Shown here piece by piece: positions 8,352-17,002 of a DNA stretch of 64,000 nt. This DNA comes from Lachnospiraceae bacterium (lineage in GTDB: Bacteria; Bacillota; Clostridia; Lachnospirales; Lachnospiraceae): positions 16,240-80,239 of the forward strand of contig VSND01000006.1 of the NCBI GenBank assembly GCA_009774145.1, written 5' to 3'. A program made the translations under genes and the position numbers. Position 1 is the stretch's first letter; every line of letters begins with the position of its first letter. The notes under the pieces are model-generated. The model saw nothing but the letters and a program-made list of their open reading frames with translations. It ran no database searches and was not told where the DNA came from.

Positions 8352-10916
8352 TTATTTTCGGCCGCAGCACTGTTTATACTTCTTGCCGCTGCCGCAGGGG
8401 CACGGGTCATTGGGATAGACCTTCTGTGCCGCTCTCTGGACCGGCTTCTTCCCAAGGGAATCATCCTTGTTGGTTCCGGTCACTTTCGCAACTTCCTCAC
8501 GCTCCGCCTTCTCTTCCACACGGATGTGCGTCAGAATGCGGACCGTATCCTCCTGAATGCTGCTGGTCATGGCTTCAAACATCTCATATCCGCTCATCTT
8601 GTATTCCACCAGCGGGTCTCGCTGTCCATAAGCCTGCAGACCGATCCCCTGACGAAGCTGCTCCATATCGTCGATATGGTTCATCCATTTCCGGTCGATG
8701 GTCTTCAGAAGGAACACACGCTCCAGTTCACGGATCAGCTCTGTATTGGGGAATTCTGCTTCCTTCGCTTCGTAGAGCCTGGTCGCCTCCTGCTTCAATG
8801 CATGCTTCAGCTCTGCCTTATTCTTACAGCCAAGCCGTTCCACCGTAATATTTTCCACCGGAATGACCGGTATTAGCGTCTCATTGAGCCCGTTCAGATC
8901 CCATTCCTCCGGCTCCTGATCGTCCCCGATGAATGTATCCACCGCATTTTCTACAATGTCGGACAGCATCTTGTAGATGGAGTCTCTCATGCTCTCCCCA
9001 TCCAGTACCCGGCGCCGTTCCGCATAGATGACCTCACGCTGCTCGTTCATCACCTGATCGTATTCCAGCAGATTTTTACGGATACCGAAGTTGTTGTGCT
9101 CGATCTTCATCTGCGCCTTCTCTATGGCATCGGTCAGCATCTTGTGCTCAATTTCTTCATTTTCCGGCACACCCAGAGCATTGAACATGCTCATCAGCCG
9201 TTCCGACCCGAAAAGACGCATCAGGTCATCTTCCAGCGAAATATAAAAGCGGGATTCGCCCGGATCTCCCTGACGGCCGGAACGTCCGCGGAGCTGGTTG
9301 TCGATACGCCTTGCCTCATGGCGCTCCGTACCGATGATCTTCAGACCGCCTGCCGCTCTTGCCTCCTCATCCAGCTGGATATCTGTACCGCGTCCTGCCA
9401 TATTGGTGGCAATGGTCACAGCGCCGTGCTGTCCCGCCAGAGCCACGATCTCCGCCTCACGTTCATGGAATTTGGCATTCAGCACCTCATGCTGAATCCC
9501 CCGCTTTGCAAGCATCCGGCTCAGTTCCTCGGACGCCTCGATGGTAATCGTACCGACCAGCACCGGCTGTCCCTTGGCATGCGCCGCTTCAATGGCGTTG
9601 CAGACAGCAAGCAGCTTCTCCTTACGTGTCTTGTATACGGCGTCCTGCAGATCCTTACGCTGTACCGGACGATTGGTCGGAATCTCGATCACGTCCATAC
9701 CATAGATGGCACGGAACTCCTTCTCCTCTGTCAGAGCCGTACCGGTCATACCGCATTTTTTATCATATTTATTAAAGAAATTCTGGAAGGTAATGTTGGC
9801 AAGCGTCTTGCTCTCCCTCTTGACCTTCACATGCTCTTTCGCCTCGATGGCCTGATGCAGCCCGTCCGAATAACGGCGGCCCGGCATGATCCGTCCGGTA
9901 AACTCATCCACGATAAAGATCTGGTCATCCTTCACCACATAGTCCTGATCGCGGAACATCAGGTTGTTGGCGCGCAGCGCCAGTTCCATATTATGCTGGA
10001 TCTCCAGATTCTCCGGATCCGCCAGATTCTCGATCTTGAAATACTGTTCTACCTTCCGGATACCATCCGCCGTCAGATGAACGATCTTGTCCTTCTCGTT
10101 GACAATGAAATCGCCGGTCTCCTCGATCTCCTCGCCCATGATGGCATCCATCTTGGAAAATTCCTTGCTGGCCTCTCCTCTTTTCAGCGTATGCGCCACA
10201 TAATCACAAAGTTCATAGAGTTTTGTGGATTTCCCGCTCTGGCCGGAGATAATCAGCGGCGTACGGGCCTCATCGATCAGGATCGAGTCAATCTCATCGA
10301 TGATGGCATAGTGCAGATCCCGCTGTACCAGCTGGTTCTTATAGATGACCATATTGTCGCGCAGATAATCAAATCCAAGCTCGTTATTCGTAATATACGT
10401 GATATCACATCCATATGCCGTGCGCCGCTCTTCCTTGGTGGAGCTGTTCAGCACCACGCCCACCGTCAGTCCCAGGAATTCATGCACCTTTCCCATCCAC
10501 TGCGCATCACGGTTCGCCAGATAATCGTTGACTGTGACCACATGGACGCCCTTGCCCTCCAGTGCGTTCAGATAAGCAGGCAGCGTGGATACCAGCGTCT
10601 TTCCTTCACCGGTACGCATCTCCGCAATACGTCCCTGATGCAGAATCATGCCGCCGATCAGCTGCACCCGGTAATGCTCCATCCCCAGCACGCGCCTGGC
10701 GGCCTCCCGGACCGTTGCAAATGCCTCCGGAAGCAGATCATCCAGCGTTGTTCCTTCTGACAGCCTCTGCCTGTACTCTTTTGTCTTGTCCCGCAGTTCC
10801 TCATCACTGAGCCCCTGCATGGTAGGACGCAGCTCCTCGATCCGGTCAATGACCGGATTGATCAGCTTCAGTTCCCGCTCGCTGTGAGTCCCGAACAGTT
10901 TATCAAATATCTTCAT
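8352..10916 (-). CDS. secA: Preprotein translocase ATPase SecA
   Basis: 854 residues, full length. SecA pushes unfolded preproteins through SecYEG at the membrane. Seen: Walker A MRTGEGKT near residue 103, [17 protein letters not shown] (DEAD motif), the second RecA domain with [16 protein letters not shown] and [16 protein letters not shown], and the C-terminal zinc motif [13 protein letters not shown] that binds SecB or ribosomes. AGGAG lies 6 bases before the ATG. A good promoter is visible at 10972-10999. prfB follows downstream. Confidence 0.98.
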   Translation of the reverse strand: MKIFDKLFGTHSERELKLINPVIDRIEELRPTMQGLSDEELRDKTKEYRQRLSEGTTLDDLLPEAFATVREAARRVLGMEHYRVQLIGGMILHQGRIAEMRTGEGKTLVSTLPAYLNALEGKGVHVVTVNDYLANRDAQWMGKVHEFLGLTVGVVLNSSTKEERRTAYGCDITYITNNELGFDYLRDNMVIYKNQLVQRDLHYAIIDEIDSILIDEARTPLIISGQSGKSTKLYELCDYVAHTLKRGEASKEFSKMDAIMGEEIEETGDFIVNEKDKIVHLTADGIRKVEQYFKIENLADPENLEIQHNMELALRANNLMFRDQDYVVKDDQIFIVDEFTGRIMPGRRYSDGLHQAIEAKEHVKVKRESKTLANITFQNFFNKYDKKCGMTGTALTEEKEFRAIYGMDVIEIPTNRPVQRKDLQDAVYKTRKEKLLAVCNAIEAAHAKGQPVLVGTITIEASEELSRMLAKRGIQHEVLNAKFHEREAEIVALAGQHGAVTIATNMAGRGTDIQLDEEARAAGGLKIIGTERHEARRIDNQLRGRSGRQGDPGESRFYISLEDDLMRLFGSERLMSMFNALGVPENEEIEHKMLTDAIEKAQMKIEHNNFGIRKNLLEYDQVMNEQREVIYAERRRVLDGESMRDSIYKMLSDIVENAVDTFIGDDQEPEEWDLNGLNETLIPVIPVENITVERLGCKNKAELKHALKQEATRLYEAKEAEFPNTELIRELERVFLLKTIDRKWMNHIDDMEQLRQGIGLQAYGQRDPLVEYKMSGYEMFEAMTSSIQEDTVRILTHIRVEEKAEREEVAKVTGTNKDDSLGKKPVQRAAQKVYPNDPCPCGSGKKYKQCCGRK

Positions 10917-10971
10917 GCTATTCTCCTATCGAAAATTCAATGGACTTCCCTTTTCGGGCAACATATCCCTT

Positions 10972-10999
10972 ATTATAGCACAAATATGGGATTTGGCAA
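10972..10999 (-). promoter_or_regulatory. secA promoter
   Basis: On the minus strand TTGCCA (10999-10994), 16-base spacer, TATAAT (10977-10972). The -35 box lies inside the perfect palindrome at 10985-11014. Confidence 0.7.
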
Positions 11000-11014
11000 A
11001 TGCCAAATCCCATA
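10985..11014. repeat. Perfect 14-bp inverted repeat over the secA -35 box
   Basis: TATGGGATTTGGCA and its exact complement flank a central AA. It follows the hpf stop by about 33 bases, so it may be the hpf terminator, but the U-run after it is short (ATTTG) and the secA promoter overlaps it. An operator role is possible. Confidence 0.7.
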
Positions 11015-11046
11015 CTGATTCCAAAAGCATTATTTTTATGGATTTT

Positions 11047-11571
11047 TTACAAATCCGGCTCCAGAATTCCGTACGTTCCTCCCTTTCTTCTGTATACCAC
11101 GTTGATGTCGTCGGTCTCTGCATTCACAAAAGCGAAGAAAGAATGTCCAAGCAGTTCCATCTGTACACAGGCATCCTCCGGATACATGGGTTTGATATCA
11201 AACTTCTTGCTCCGGATGATCTTAACCTCCAGATCCTCCGAATCCTTTTCCATAAATTCTTTCTGGAAATTTCCCCCGCCCTGCTGTCTTGCAATCAGCT
11301 TGTTCTTGTACTTCCGAAGCTGGCGTTCGATCACTTCCTCCACCAGGTCAATGGACACATACATGTCCGTACTTGACTGCTCTGACCGGATAATGTTCCC
11401 CTTTACCGGAATCGTCACTTCGATCTTCTGACGTTCCTTCTCCACGCTCAGAGTTACATGCACTTCCGTATCAGGAGTAAAGTAGCGCTCCAGCTTTTTC
11501 AGTTTGTCCGTTACCGCCGACCGAAGGCCGTCTGTAATGTCGATGTTTTTCCCGCTGATAATGTAACGCAT
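11047..11571 (-). CDS. hpf: Long-form ribosome hibernation promoting factor
   Basis: 174 residues from the ATG at 11571, which follows AAAGGAG by 7 bases; a longer frame to 11631 lacks a binding site. The N-terminal S30AE domain (about 1-100, MRYIISGKNIDITDGL then VEVIERQLRKYKNKL-like basic helix) is followed by a linker and the C-terminal dimerization domain (about 118-174, VKIIRSKKFDIKPMYPEDA, ending GGTYGILEPDL). The long form makes 100S ribosome dimers in resting Bacillota cells. It lies just upstream of secA, as in many Gram-positives. Confidence 0.95.
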   Translation of the reverse strand: MRYIISGKNIDITDGLRSAVTDKLKKLERYFTPDTEVHVTLSVEKERQKIEVTIPVKGNIIRSEQSSTDMYVSIDLVEEVIERQLRKYKNKLIARQQGGGNFQKEFMEKDSEDLEVKIIRSKKFDIKPMYPEDACVQMELLGHSFFAFVNAETDDINVVYRRKGGTYGILEPDL

Positions 11572-11658
11572 AGAACCACTCCTTTGCTTTTTATTCTGCA
11601 TTCCGGGTGCTTCTTCACACTGCCCCCGCACAGCCGGATGCCTGTCTTTATCATACCA

Positions 11659-12444
11659 TTATTCCGGCAATTCCGCAACGAATTTCACAACCTCTTCGTA
11701 ATTCATTTTTCCGCCGAACAGATCAAGAGCGCTTCCAATGGTCACATTCAGTCGGTTCCTGCCCAGTTCCTTCAGTTTCTTCAGATCTGCAAAGCTTCCG
11801 ACGCCGCCCGCATAGGTGACAGGAATCCCGTTCCAGTTCCCGAGCATCTTCACCAGAGGTTCCTCAATCCCCCGTGCCTTTCCCTCCACGTCCACCGCAT
11901 GGATCAGGAATTCCGCACAGGAGCCGGCCAGTCCGTCCAGAACCTGCTCCGTCAGAGCCACCTCTGTATACTTCTGCCACCGATCCGTCACGATATAATA
12001 GGTATCTTCTTTTCTCCGGCAGCTCAGGTCCAGCACCAGCCGCTCCTTTCCCACCTCTTTCTTTATCTTCTCAAGGTTGTCCCGGTCCACCTTTCCGTCC
12101 CGGAACACATACGACGTCACGATCACATGACTGGCTCCCGCCTCCAGATATTCCCCGGCGTTCTCTGCCCGGATACCGCCGCCGACCTGCAGGCCTCCCG
12201 GATACTCATGAAGCGCCTGAAGCGCCTGTCTTTTCGTCTCTTTGTAATCTTCCGTTCCTTCCTTATTCAGCAAAATGATATGCCCGCCCCGGATGCCGCT
12301 CTCCCGGTAAAACCGTGCATAAAATGCCGCATCCTGCTCCGACACAAAATTTTCCTTCGCCCGGCTTCCCGCATCCTTCAGGCTTCCCCCGACGATCTGC
12401 TTCACTTTTCCATTATGTATGTCAATACATGGCCGAAATTCCAT
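11659..12444 (-). CDS. hisA: Eukaryotic-type HisA (ProFAR isomerase)
   Basis: 261 residues. HisA isomerizes the ProFAR intermediate in histidine synthesis. The sequence follows the fungal His6 subtype rather than the usual bacterial HisA: FRPCIDIHNGKVKQIVGG at the start, LQVGGGIRAENAGEYLE near 82, VIVTSYVF near 107, LVLDLSCRRKEDTYYIVTD near 137, FLIHAVDVEGKARGIEE near 178, and VTYAGGVGSFADLKKL near 208. Length is about that of yeast His6. No other his gene is nearby, so it is a solitary locus. TIM-barrel catalytic acids are plausibly D8 and D184-region. I am sure of the subtype by recall of the family, not by an alignment. Confidence 0.9.
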   Translation of the reverse strand: MEFRPCIDIHNGKVKQIVGGSLKDAGSRAKENFVSEQDAAFYARFYRESGIRGGHIILLNKEGTEDYKETKRQALQALHEYPGGLQVGGGIRAENAGEYLEAGASHVIVTSYVFRDGKVDRDNLEKIKKEVGKERLVLDLSCRRKEDTYYIVTDRWQKYTEVALTEQVLDGLAGSCAEFLIHAVDVEGKARGIEEPLVKMLGNWNGIPVTYAGGVGSFADLKKLKELGRNRLNVTIGSALDLFGGKMNYEEVVKFVAELPE

Positions 12445-12489
12445 ACATCCTCCTCACTGAAAAACCTGTAATCCATTGTGTATCCGCAT

Positions 12490-12747
12490 GTCCTGCCTGT
12501 ATCCTCTCCGGCTGCATGCTTTGTGGTGCTTCGCAGCATCGGCATGTTTCCATAACAGCGCTGTGTGGACTGGAGCGGATCGTCTGCGGTTTCTGTATGG
12601 CACAGGCGGACATTCCCATGTCCGAATGGGACATGCAGAAACCGCAGACGGTCCGATACATTCCATACGAGCGTTATGGAAACATGCCGATGCCTCAGGA
12701 GCGGCGTCCTCTTCATACCATCCCGGCAGAGAACGCACAGGCAGGAC
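12490..12747. repeat. Large palindromic repeat element, copy 1
   Basis: Nested inverted repeats fill the 364-base gap between hisA and the lipoprotein gene. Outer arms share GTCCTGCCTGT (12490-12500) and its complement (12737-12747); a perfect 21-bp arm lies at 12536-12556 and 12673-12693; an inner 15-bp arm CGTCTGCGGTTTCTG lies at 12581-12595 and 12636-12650; the tip has CGGACAT and ATGTCCG around TCCC (12607-12624). A second related copy lies at 25433-25506. Small open frames on both strands here are a by-product of the palindrome. Confidence 0.85.
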
Positions 12748-12808
12748 ACCGCGTTCGTCCGGCACAGCCGAAAAACAGGAGCCGCCATTTCAGCAGCCCC
12801 TGTTCCGG

Positions 12809-13192
12809 TTACGGCAGGTCCGTTTCGGTCCCGTTACCCACAGTTCCGTCTGCCGCATTGTCATCCTTTACATTTCCGTCTACCATGGTGTCATCTCCCG
12901 TCATGTCATTGACCAGATCGTCCACCACATCGTTGGTATCTCTTCCGATCTCCTCCAGAAGACCGTCTCCGTCTACATCCGTATGGTCATAGACTCCGTC
13001 TCCGTCGGTATCGAACAGAATGTCATCCACATTGGTTCCGGTTCCGTTGTTGTCATCCGTAACCGTCCCGTTATTTCCGGCAGCTCCGTTGTCATCTGTG
13101 GTAGTCCCGTTGTCTGCCCTGCCGCACGCAGTCATCGCTGCAAGTGTTACCAGCAACAGCACGCCAACGCAAAACTTCTTCAACTGTTTCAT
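12809..13192 (-). CDS. Asp-rich lipoprotein with Ca-binding-like repeats
   Basis: 127 residues. The N-terminus is a lipoprotein signal peptide: MKQLKKF, a hydrophobic run, then the lipobox AAMTAC-G with the lipidated Cys at about residue 23. The mature part is low complexity, rich in Asp, Asn, Gly and Thr. DTDGDGVYDHTDVDGDG (about 62-78) matches the calcium-binding loops of thrombospondin type 3 or dockerin-like repeats. It should sit on the outer face of the membrane and may bind calcium. AAAGGAG precedes the ATG. It lies downstream of dapB with a 130-base gap. Precise function unknown. Confidence 0.85.
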   Translation of the reverse strand: MKQLKKFCVGVLLLVTLAAMTACGRADNGTTTDDNGAAGNNGTVTDDNNGTGTNVDDILFDTDGDGVYDHTDVDGDGLLEEIGRDTNDVVDDLVNDMTGDDTMVDGNVKDDNAADGTVGNGTETDLP

Positions 13193-13322
13193 AATTGTCT
13201 CTCCTTTTGATTAAAGATGTAAAACAGTATTTGACCTGCTGTTAGTAATATGGACAGCTTTCTGATTTTTATACATTTAAAAAAATTTTACCTGCCGCCT
13301 GTTCGCTGCGAGCCGCAGTTTT

Positions 13323-14087
13323 TCAGGACTGTGCGTCGATCACATGGCTCATCTGATAGTATCCTGCCGGTTTTCCCGCAAGAAACTTTGCCGCCTGAAC
13401 GGCGCCCTTGCCGAAAATGGCACGGGAATATGCCGTATGGCTGAAGGTAACAACCTCATCCGTCCCGGCAAAGATCACATCATGATCTCCCACAATCGTA
13501 CCGCCGCGTACCGCCGAGATGCCGATCTCTTTTTTCTCTCTCTTCTCCCGCGTCTGACTCCTGTCAAACTTGTATTCATAGACATTTCCCAGAGATTCAT
13601 TGATCGAATCCGCCAGCGCCAGCGCCGTTCCGCTGGGCGCATCCACCTTCCGGTTGTGATGCTTTTCCACGATCTCAATGTCGAAACCTGCCGGAGCAAG
13701 AATATTCGCCGCTTCCTTCAGAAGCTTCAGAAGCATGTTCACTCCCAGAGACATATTTGCCGATTTGAGGACCGCCACCTCTCTGCTCGCCTCTTCTACC
13801 GCTGCAAGCTGTGCATCCGTCAGCCCCGTGGTACACAAAACCATCGGAATGCCGCGTTTTTTTCCATATGCAAGAAGCGCATCCGTCGCTTTCGCAGATG
13901 CAAAATCAATGATTACATCTGCTTTTACATCACAGTCCTCAATATTGGTATATACCGGATATCCGTTATCCCGGCAGTCCGCCAGATCAATGCCCGCCAC
14001 GATCTCAATATCCGCATCCTCTTTGATCAGACCGGTAATCACCTGTCCCATATGGCCGTTACAGCCATGCATAATCGCTCTAACCAT
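13323..14087 (-). CDS. dapB: 4-hydroxy-tetrahydrodipicolinate reductase
   Basis: 254 residues. DapB reduces the product of DapA in the lysine/diaminopimelate pathway. The Rossmann start MVRAIMHGCNGHMGQVI (GxxGxMG-type), VIIDFASAKAT near 58, and the family signature EKHHNRKVDAPSGTAL near 143 are present. AGGAG precedes the ATG. It follows dapA by 114 bases on the same strand, so it is very likely under the same lysine riboswitch. Confidence 0.97.
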   Translation of the reverse strand: MVRAIMHGCNGHMGQVITGLIKEDADIEIVAGIDLADCRDNGYPVYTNIEDCDVKADVIIDFASAKATDALLAYGKKRGIPMVLCTTGLTDAQLAAVEEASREVAVLKSANMSLGVNMLLKLLKEAANILAPAGFDIEIVEKHHNRKVDAPSGTALALADSINESLGNVYEYKFDRSQTREKREKKEIGISAVRGGTIVGDHDVIFAGTDEVVTFSHTAYSRAIFGKGAVQAAKFLAGKPAGYYQMSHVIDAQS

Positions 14088-14201
14088 TGTATTCTCCTGT
14101 TATAATTCCGCATCTGCCCGGGAAACGTCCTTTTATCCGGAAAGATTTCCGATTGCATCCGCACCCGGAAACCCTTCCCGGCATTCCTCAGACATGCTGT
14201 A

Positions 14202-15092
14202 TTATTTTGTCTTAATTCCAAAAGCTTCCATGGCAGCCTTCAGATTTTTCTGATGCTCCTCTTCCATAACCGTCAGCGGCATCCGAAGCGGTCCGACTTC
14301 CCATCCCATCAGGTTCAGGGCTGCTTTTACCGGAATCGGGTTCACCTCGCAGAACAGCTGGTCGATCAGCGGAACTGCCTTCAGCTGAAGCTCCAGGCTT
14401 CCCTTCACGTCCCCTTCCATGAATTTTGCCACAATATCATGAGTCTCCCGGGGCGCGATATTGGAGAGCACGGAGATCACGCCTTTTCCGCCCAGGGAAA
14501 GCAGCGGGACGATCTGGTCGTCATTGCCGGAATAGATATCCAGACTGTCGCCGCACAGGCTGGCGATCTTCGCCACCTGGGAGATATTGCCGCTGGCCTC
14601 TTTTACGGCTACAATGTTCTCAACATTTTTTGCAAGGTATGCCAGCGTCTCCGGAGCAATGTTGATCCCGGTGCGCCCCTGAATGTTATACAGAACCACG
14701 GGAATCTTCACGGACTGTGCGATCTTCGTAAAGTGCGCAATCAGGCCCTTCTGCGTTGCCTTGTTATAATAGGGTGTCACAAGCAGAAGTCCATCCGCGC
14801 CGTATTTCTCCGCTTCCTGCGACAGATAAACCGCCGTATCCGTACAGTTGGAGCCGGTACCCGCAATGACCGGAATCCTTTTGTTTACTTTCTCAATGGT
14901 AAAACGGATCACTTCAAGATGCTCCTCATGGGACAGGGTAGAAGCCTCTCCGGTCGTCCCGCATATAATGATACTGTCCGTTTTGTTGGCAATCTGGAAC
15001 TCCAGAAGTTCCTCCAGCTTTGCATAGTTCACTGCGCCTGTCCCGGTCATTGGTGTAACAATGGCAACTCCAGCACCTGTAAAAATTGACAT
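14202..15092 (-). CDS. dapA: 4-hydroxy-tetrahydrodipicolinate synthase
   Basis: 296 residues from the ATG at 15092, which follows AGGAGG by 8 bases; the longer frame to 15200 has no such site and enters the leader terminator region. DapA condenses pyruvate and aspartate semialdehyde, the first step committed to lysine and peptidoglycan diaminopimelate. Seen: FTGAGVAIVTPM start, IICGTTGEASTLSHEEH near 43, VVLYNIQGRTGI near 133 with the catalytic Tyr, and IVAVKEASG with the Schiff-base Lys near 165. The 5' leader carries a lysine riboswitch, an intrinsic terminator and a strong promoter. Confidence 0.97.
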   Translation of the reverse strand: MSIFTGAGVAIVTPMTGTGAVNYAKLEELLEFQIANKTDSIIICGTTGEASTLSHEEHLEVIRFTIEKVNKRIPVIAGTGSNCTDTAVYLSQEAEKYGADGLLLVTPYYNKATQKGLIAHFTKIAQSVKIPVVLYNIQGRTGINIAPETLAYLAKNVENIVAVKEASGNISQVAKIASLCGDSLDIYSGNDDQIVPLLSLGGKGVISVLSNIAPRETHDIVAKFMEGDVKGSLELQLKAVPLIDQLFCEVNPIPVKAALNLMGWEVGPLRMPLTVMEEEHQKNLKAAMEAFGIKTK

Positions 15093-15212
15093 GATTTTCC
15101 CCTCCTGATAGTCTTTTGTCTGAACAGCCGGACAAGAAAGTCTGTTTCCCTGCCCGCCGCACGGAGCGCATACTGTCAAACAGCCGGTTTCTGCATACAC
15201 TCCTGTGCATAT

Positions 15213-15242
15213 AAGAAAGAGGCGTGCACAGGTACGCCTCTC
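15213..15242 (-). terminator. Riboswitch-controlled terminator before dapA
   Basis: On the minus strand AGAGGCGT and ACGCCTCT form an 8-bp stem (15241-15234 and 15225-15218) around 8 bases, followed by a U-rich TTTCTT. It lies between the aptamer and dapA, the place expected for transcription attenuation. Confidence 0.8.
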
Positions 15243-15292
15243 CAGAATTCCAACATAATGAAATGATACTTTTTACAGATCATTTCTGTCCG

Positions 15293-15458
15293 GATAGCGC
15301 TTCATCTGCATCAGATGACAGTCATGTGGTTCTTCACCCCATGCCCAAGCAGCAGATTCTGCAGGATATCTGCCCTTTCGGCGTTCCTCCCTTTCCTCTG
15401 TCTTCCTCTGTGCCTGCACACATCTGCCAGCATACTCATGATTCACGCAACCTCTATC
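15293..15458 (-). ncRNA. Lysine riboswitch (L-box) aptamer
   Basis: Read on the minus strand, GATAGAGG (from 15458) pairs with GCGCTATC (ending 15293) as P1. Inside lie the L-box signatures TGAGTATGC, ACGCCGAAAGGGCAG and GCTTGGGC, in the same order as in the lysC riboswitch of Bacillus. With lysine bound, the terminator at 15213-15242 should form and shut off dapA-dapB. Confidence 0.9.
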
Positions 15459-15479
15459 TCTCTTCATTCAACTGTCTTC

Positions 15480-15508
15480 AATATAGCATCTTCTGATTCC
15501 TTTGTCAA
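15480..15508 (-). promoter_or_regulatory. dapA riboswitch promoter
   Basis: Consensus -35 TTGACA (15508-15503), 17-base spacer, -10 TATATT (15485-15480). The -35 box is only ten bases past the stop codon of the upstream gene. Confidence 0.85.
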
Positions 15509-15518
15509 CACAGGGAAT

Positions 15519-16007
15519 CTATTCCTTCAGCGCAGAGATCTGATACACCTCATCTGCCCACTCCGCAATCTCGGAGCAGAGCCGGATACCGGTAAAGATC
15601 AGATCCGTGCCCTCTGTGGCTTCGTCCAGAAGTCCGCGGATGTCGGAAAGATCTGCAATTCCATATTCCAGAAGTCCCAGGATCTCATCCAGCACCAGTA
15701 CATCGCACTCACCGGTCGCCAGGACTTTTTTGGCAAAGCAGAGTCCGTTCTTCATATTCAGAGTCTCTTCTTTCTGTTCCTGGGCGCTCAGGTCCTGGAA
15801 TGCCTCCTCCTGACGCTGAAAACGAAACAGCTTGATCTCGGGCTCCAGTCTCTGGATAAAACTGATCGCCTCCTGCTGTTTTCCTTTTAAAAACTGAATA
15901 ATGATGACCGACTTTCCCCTGCCGGCTTCTCTGATCGCCTGCCCAAGGGCTGCTGTGGTCTTCCCTTTTCCGCTTCCAAAATAAATCTGTAATCTACTCC
16001 CGTTCAT
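15519..16007 (-). CDS. cobO: Corrinoid (cob(I)alamin) adenosyltransferase, CobO/BtuR family
   Basis: 162 residues. It adds the adenosyl group to reduced corrinoids. The P-loop IYFGSGKGKTTAALGQAI (about 8-25) is typical of the family, followed by IIQFLKGKQQEA and Walker B-like VLVLDEILGLLEYG near 102. At 162 residues it is shorter than the enterobacterial enzyme (about 196), missing the N-terminal arm. No cobalamin synthesis genes flank it, so it may serve corrinoid salvage. CobO activity is assigned by family; a related ATPase role cannot be excluded. Confidence 0.85.
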   Translation of the reverse strand: MNGSRLQIYFGSGKGKTTAALGQAIREAGRGKSVIIIQFLKGKQQEAISFIQRLEPEIKLFRFQRQEEAFQDLSAQEQKEETLNMKNGLCFAKKVLATGECDVLVLDEILGLLEYGIADLSDIRGLLDEATEGTDLIFTGIRLCSEIAEWADEVYQISALKE

Positions 16008-16133
16008 AGCTTCCCCGTATCTTCCAAACCGGAAACAGAAACCTCCGTATATTCTTATTGTCCATATTACACCAGCACCGGAAGAAATGCAAGCTTTTAT
16101 CCTTAATCCCTGCTCTGTCCTGCTCTGTTTCCT

Positions 16134-16760
16134 CTAATCCAGGTATTCCAGTTTACTGACAGACACTTCATATGCAACCCTGCGTTCGCTTTCCTCCTCA
16201 TCTATTTTTTTCATGTATTCCCGGCTTTGAATCCGGCCCCAGATCTGAGTATGGCCGCCTACCTCAAAACCGGACGCAAAACGGGCATTTCTCCCCCAGC
16301 AGATACACGGAATATAATCGGATTTCCCATAGGGCCGGTTCACTGCCAGAAGAATATCCGCAATCTCCCGTCCCAGAGGCGTCTTACGGTAGACCGGCAT
16401 CTTGCAGATAAACCCGTCCAGAAAGATCTGATTGGTCTTGGCATTCTCCACCTCTTCTTCAATGAACTCCAGTTCCCTGACAAAGACGGACAGCACCAGC
16501 CTGTTCTTCTTTTCCTCATGGCGGTTATAGGAACGGAACTGTCCGGTCGCCTGGATATATGCGCCCCGGTAATCCTCGTTCACATCGATCAGCCTTTCGG
16601 AAATCATCAGCGGTATCACATCACAGGAGTCGCTTAGACGTTTTACCGACACATTCAGCATATAGAAGCCTTCCCCAAAAACTTCATGGCTGAATGAAAA
16701 ATCGGACACCACTTCTCCCACAATCGATACCTGGTTGTTTTCAATGATCTTATCTGACAT
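16134..16760 (-). CDS. SSB-like protein with two OB folds
   Basis: 208 residues from the ATG at 16760 (GGGAG upstream); the frame upstream to 16838 is not supported by a binding site. The first half (about 8-110) reads like a single-stranded DNA-binding OB fold (NQVSIVGEVVSDFSFSHEV, then RGAYIQATGQFRSYN), and the second half (about 115-208) repeats it (NQIFLDGFICKMPVYRKTP, then TQIWGRIQSREYMKK). Ordinary bacterial SSB has one OB fold and an acidic tail ending in DDDIPF-like residues; this has two folds and no such tail. A special or accessory SSB role is inferred. Confidence 0.78.
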   Translation of the reverse strand: MSDKIIENNQVSIVGEVVSDFSFSHEVFGEGFYMLNVSVKRLSDSCDVIPLMISERLIDVNEDYRGAYIQATGQFRSYNRHEEKKNRLVLSVFVRELEFIEEEVENAKTNQIFLDGFICKMPVYRKTPLGREIADILLAVNRPYGKSDYIPCICWGRNARFASGFEVGGHTQIWGRIQSREYMKKIDEEESERRVAYEVSVSKLEYLD

Positions 16761-16915
16761 AATTTTGTTCTCCCTTCTGTTTGACGAAGTGTCTCTTTTC
16801 GTATTTTGTCTATAAAATATATTCAGCACCCTTTCCAAATATTCCTATTTTTTCAAAATTTATTCAGTTTTTTTCCAGATTGTACCTTTTCATCGCGTAT
16901 TTTTTATGAAAATGC

Positions 16916-16943
16916 TTGTTTTCCCGGGAAAATGTGATACACT
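16916..16943 (+). promoter_or_regulatory. typA promoter overlapping a 14-bp palindrome
   Basis: TTGTTT (16916-16921), 16-base spacer, TACACT (16938-16943). The spacer contains the palindrome TTTTCCCGGGAAAA (16919-16932), a possible operator. Confidence 0.55.
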
Positions 16944-17002
16944 ATTAAACTTGTAGACCGGTGAAAAAGAATTTCGTGAAAATAAAGATGAGGATTTGAT
17001 GT

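Noticed and set aside
8352..8464. Small minus-strand frame containing duplicated YGWEGHMRNENS-like text
   Set aside because: It arises from the tandem hairpin array and the secA 3' end in another frame.
9096..10760. 554-residue open frame opposite secA
   Set aside because: Shadow of secA; its composition (many His, Arg, Gln) is what antisense of this coding sequence gives.
12402..12912. Several small open frames on both strands between hisA and the lipoprotein gene
   Set aside because: They are translations of the palindromic repeat; similar peptides on both strands come from the inverted arms.
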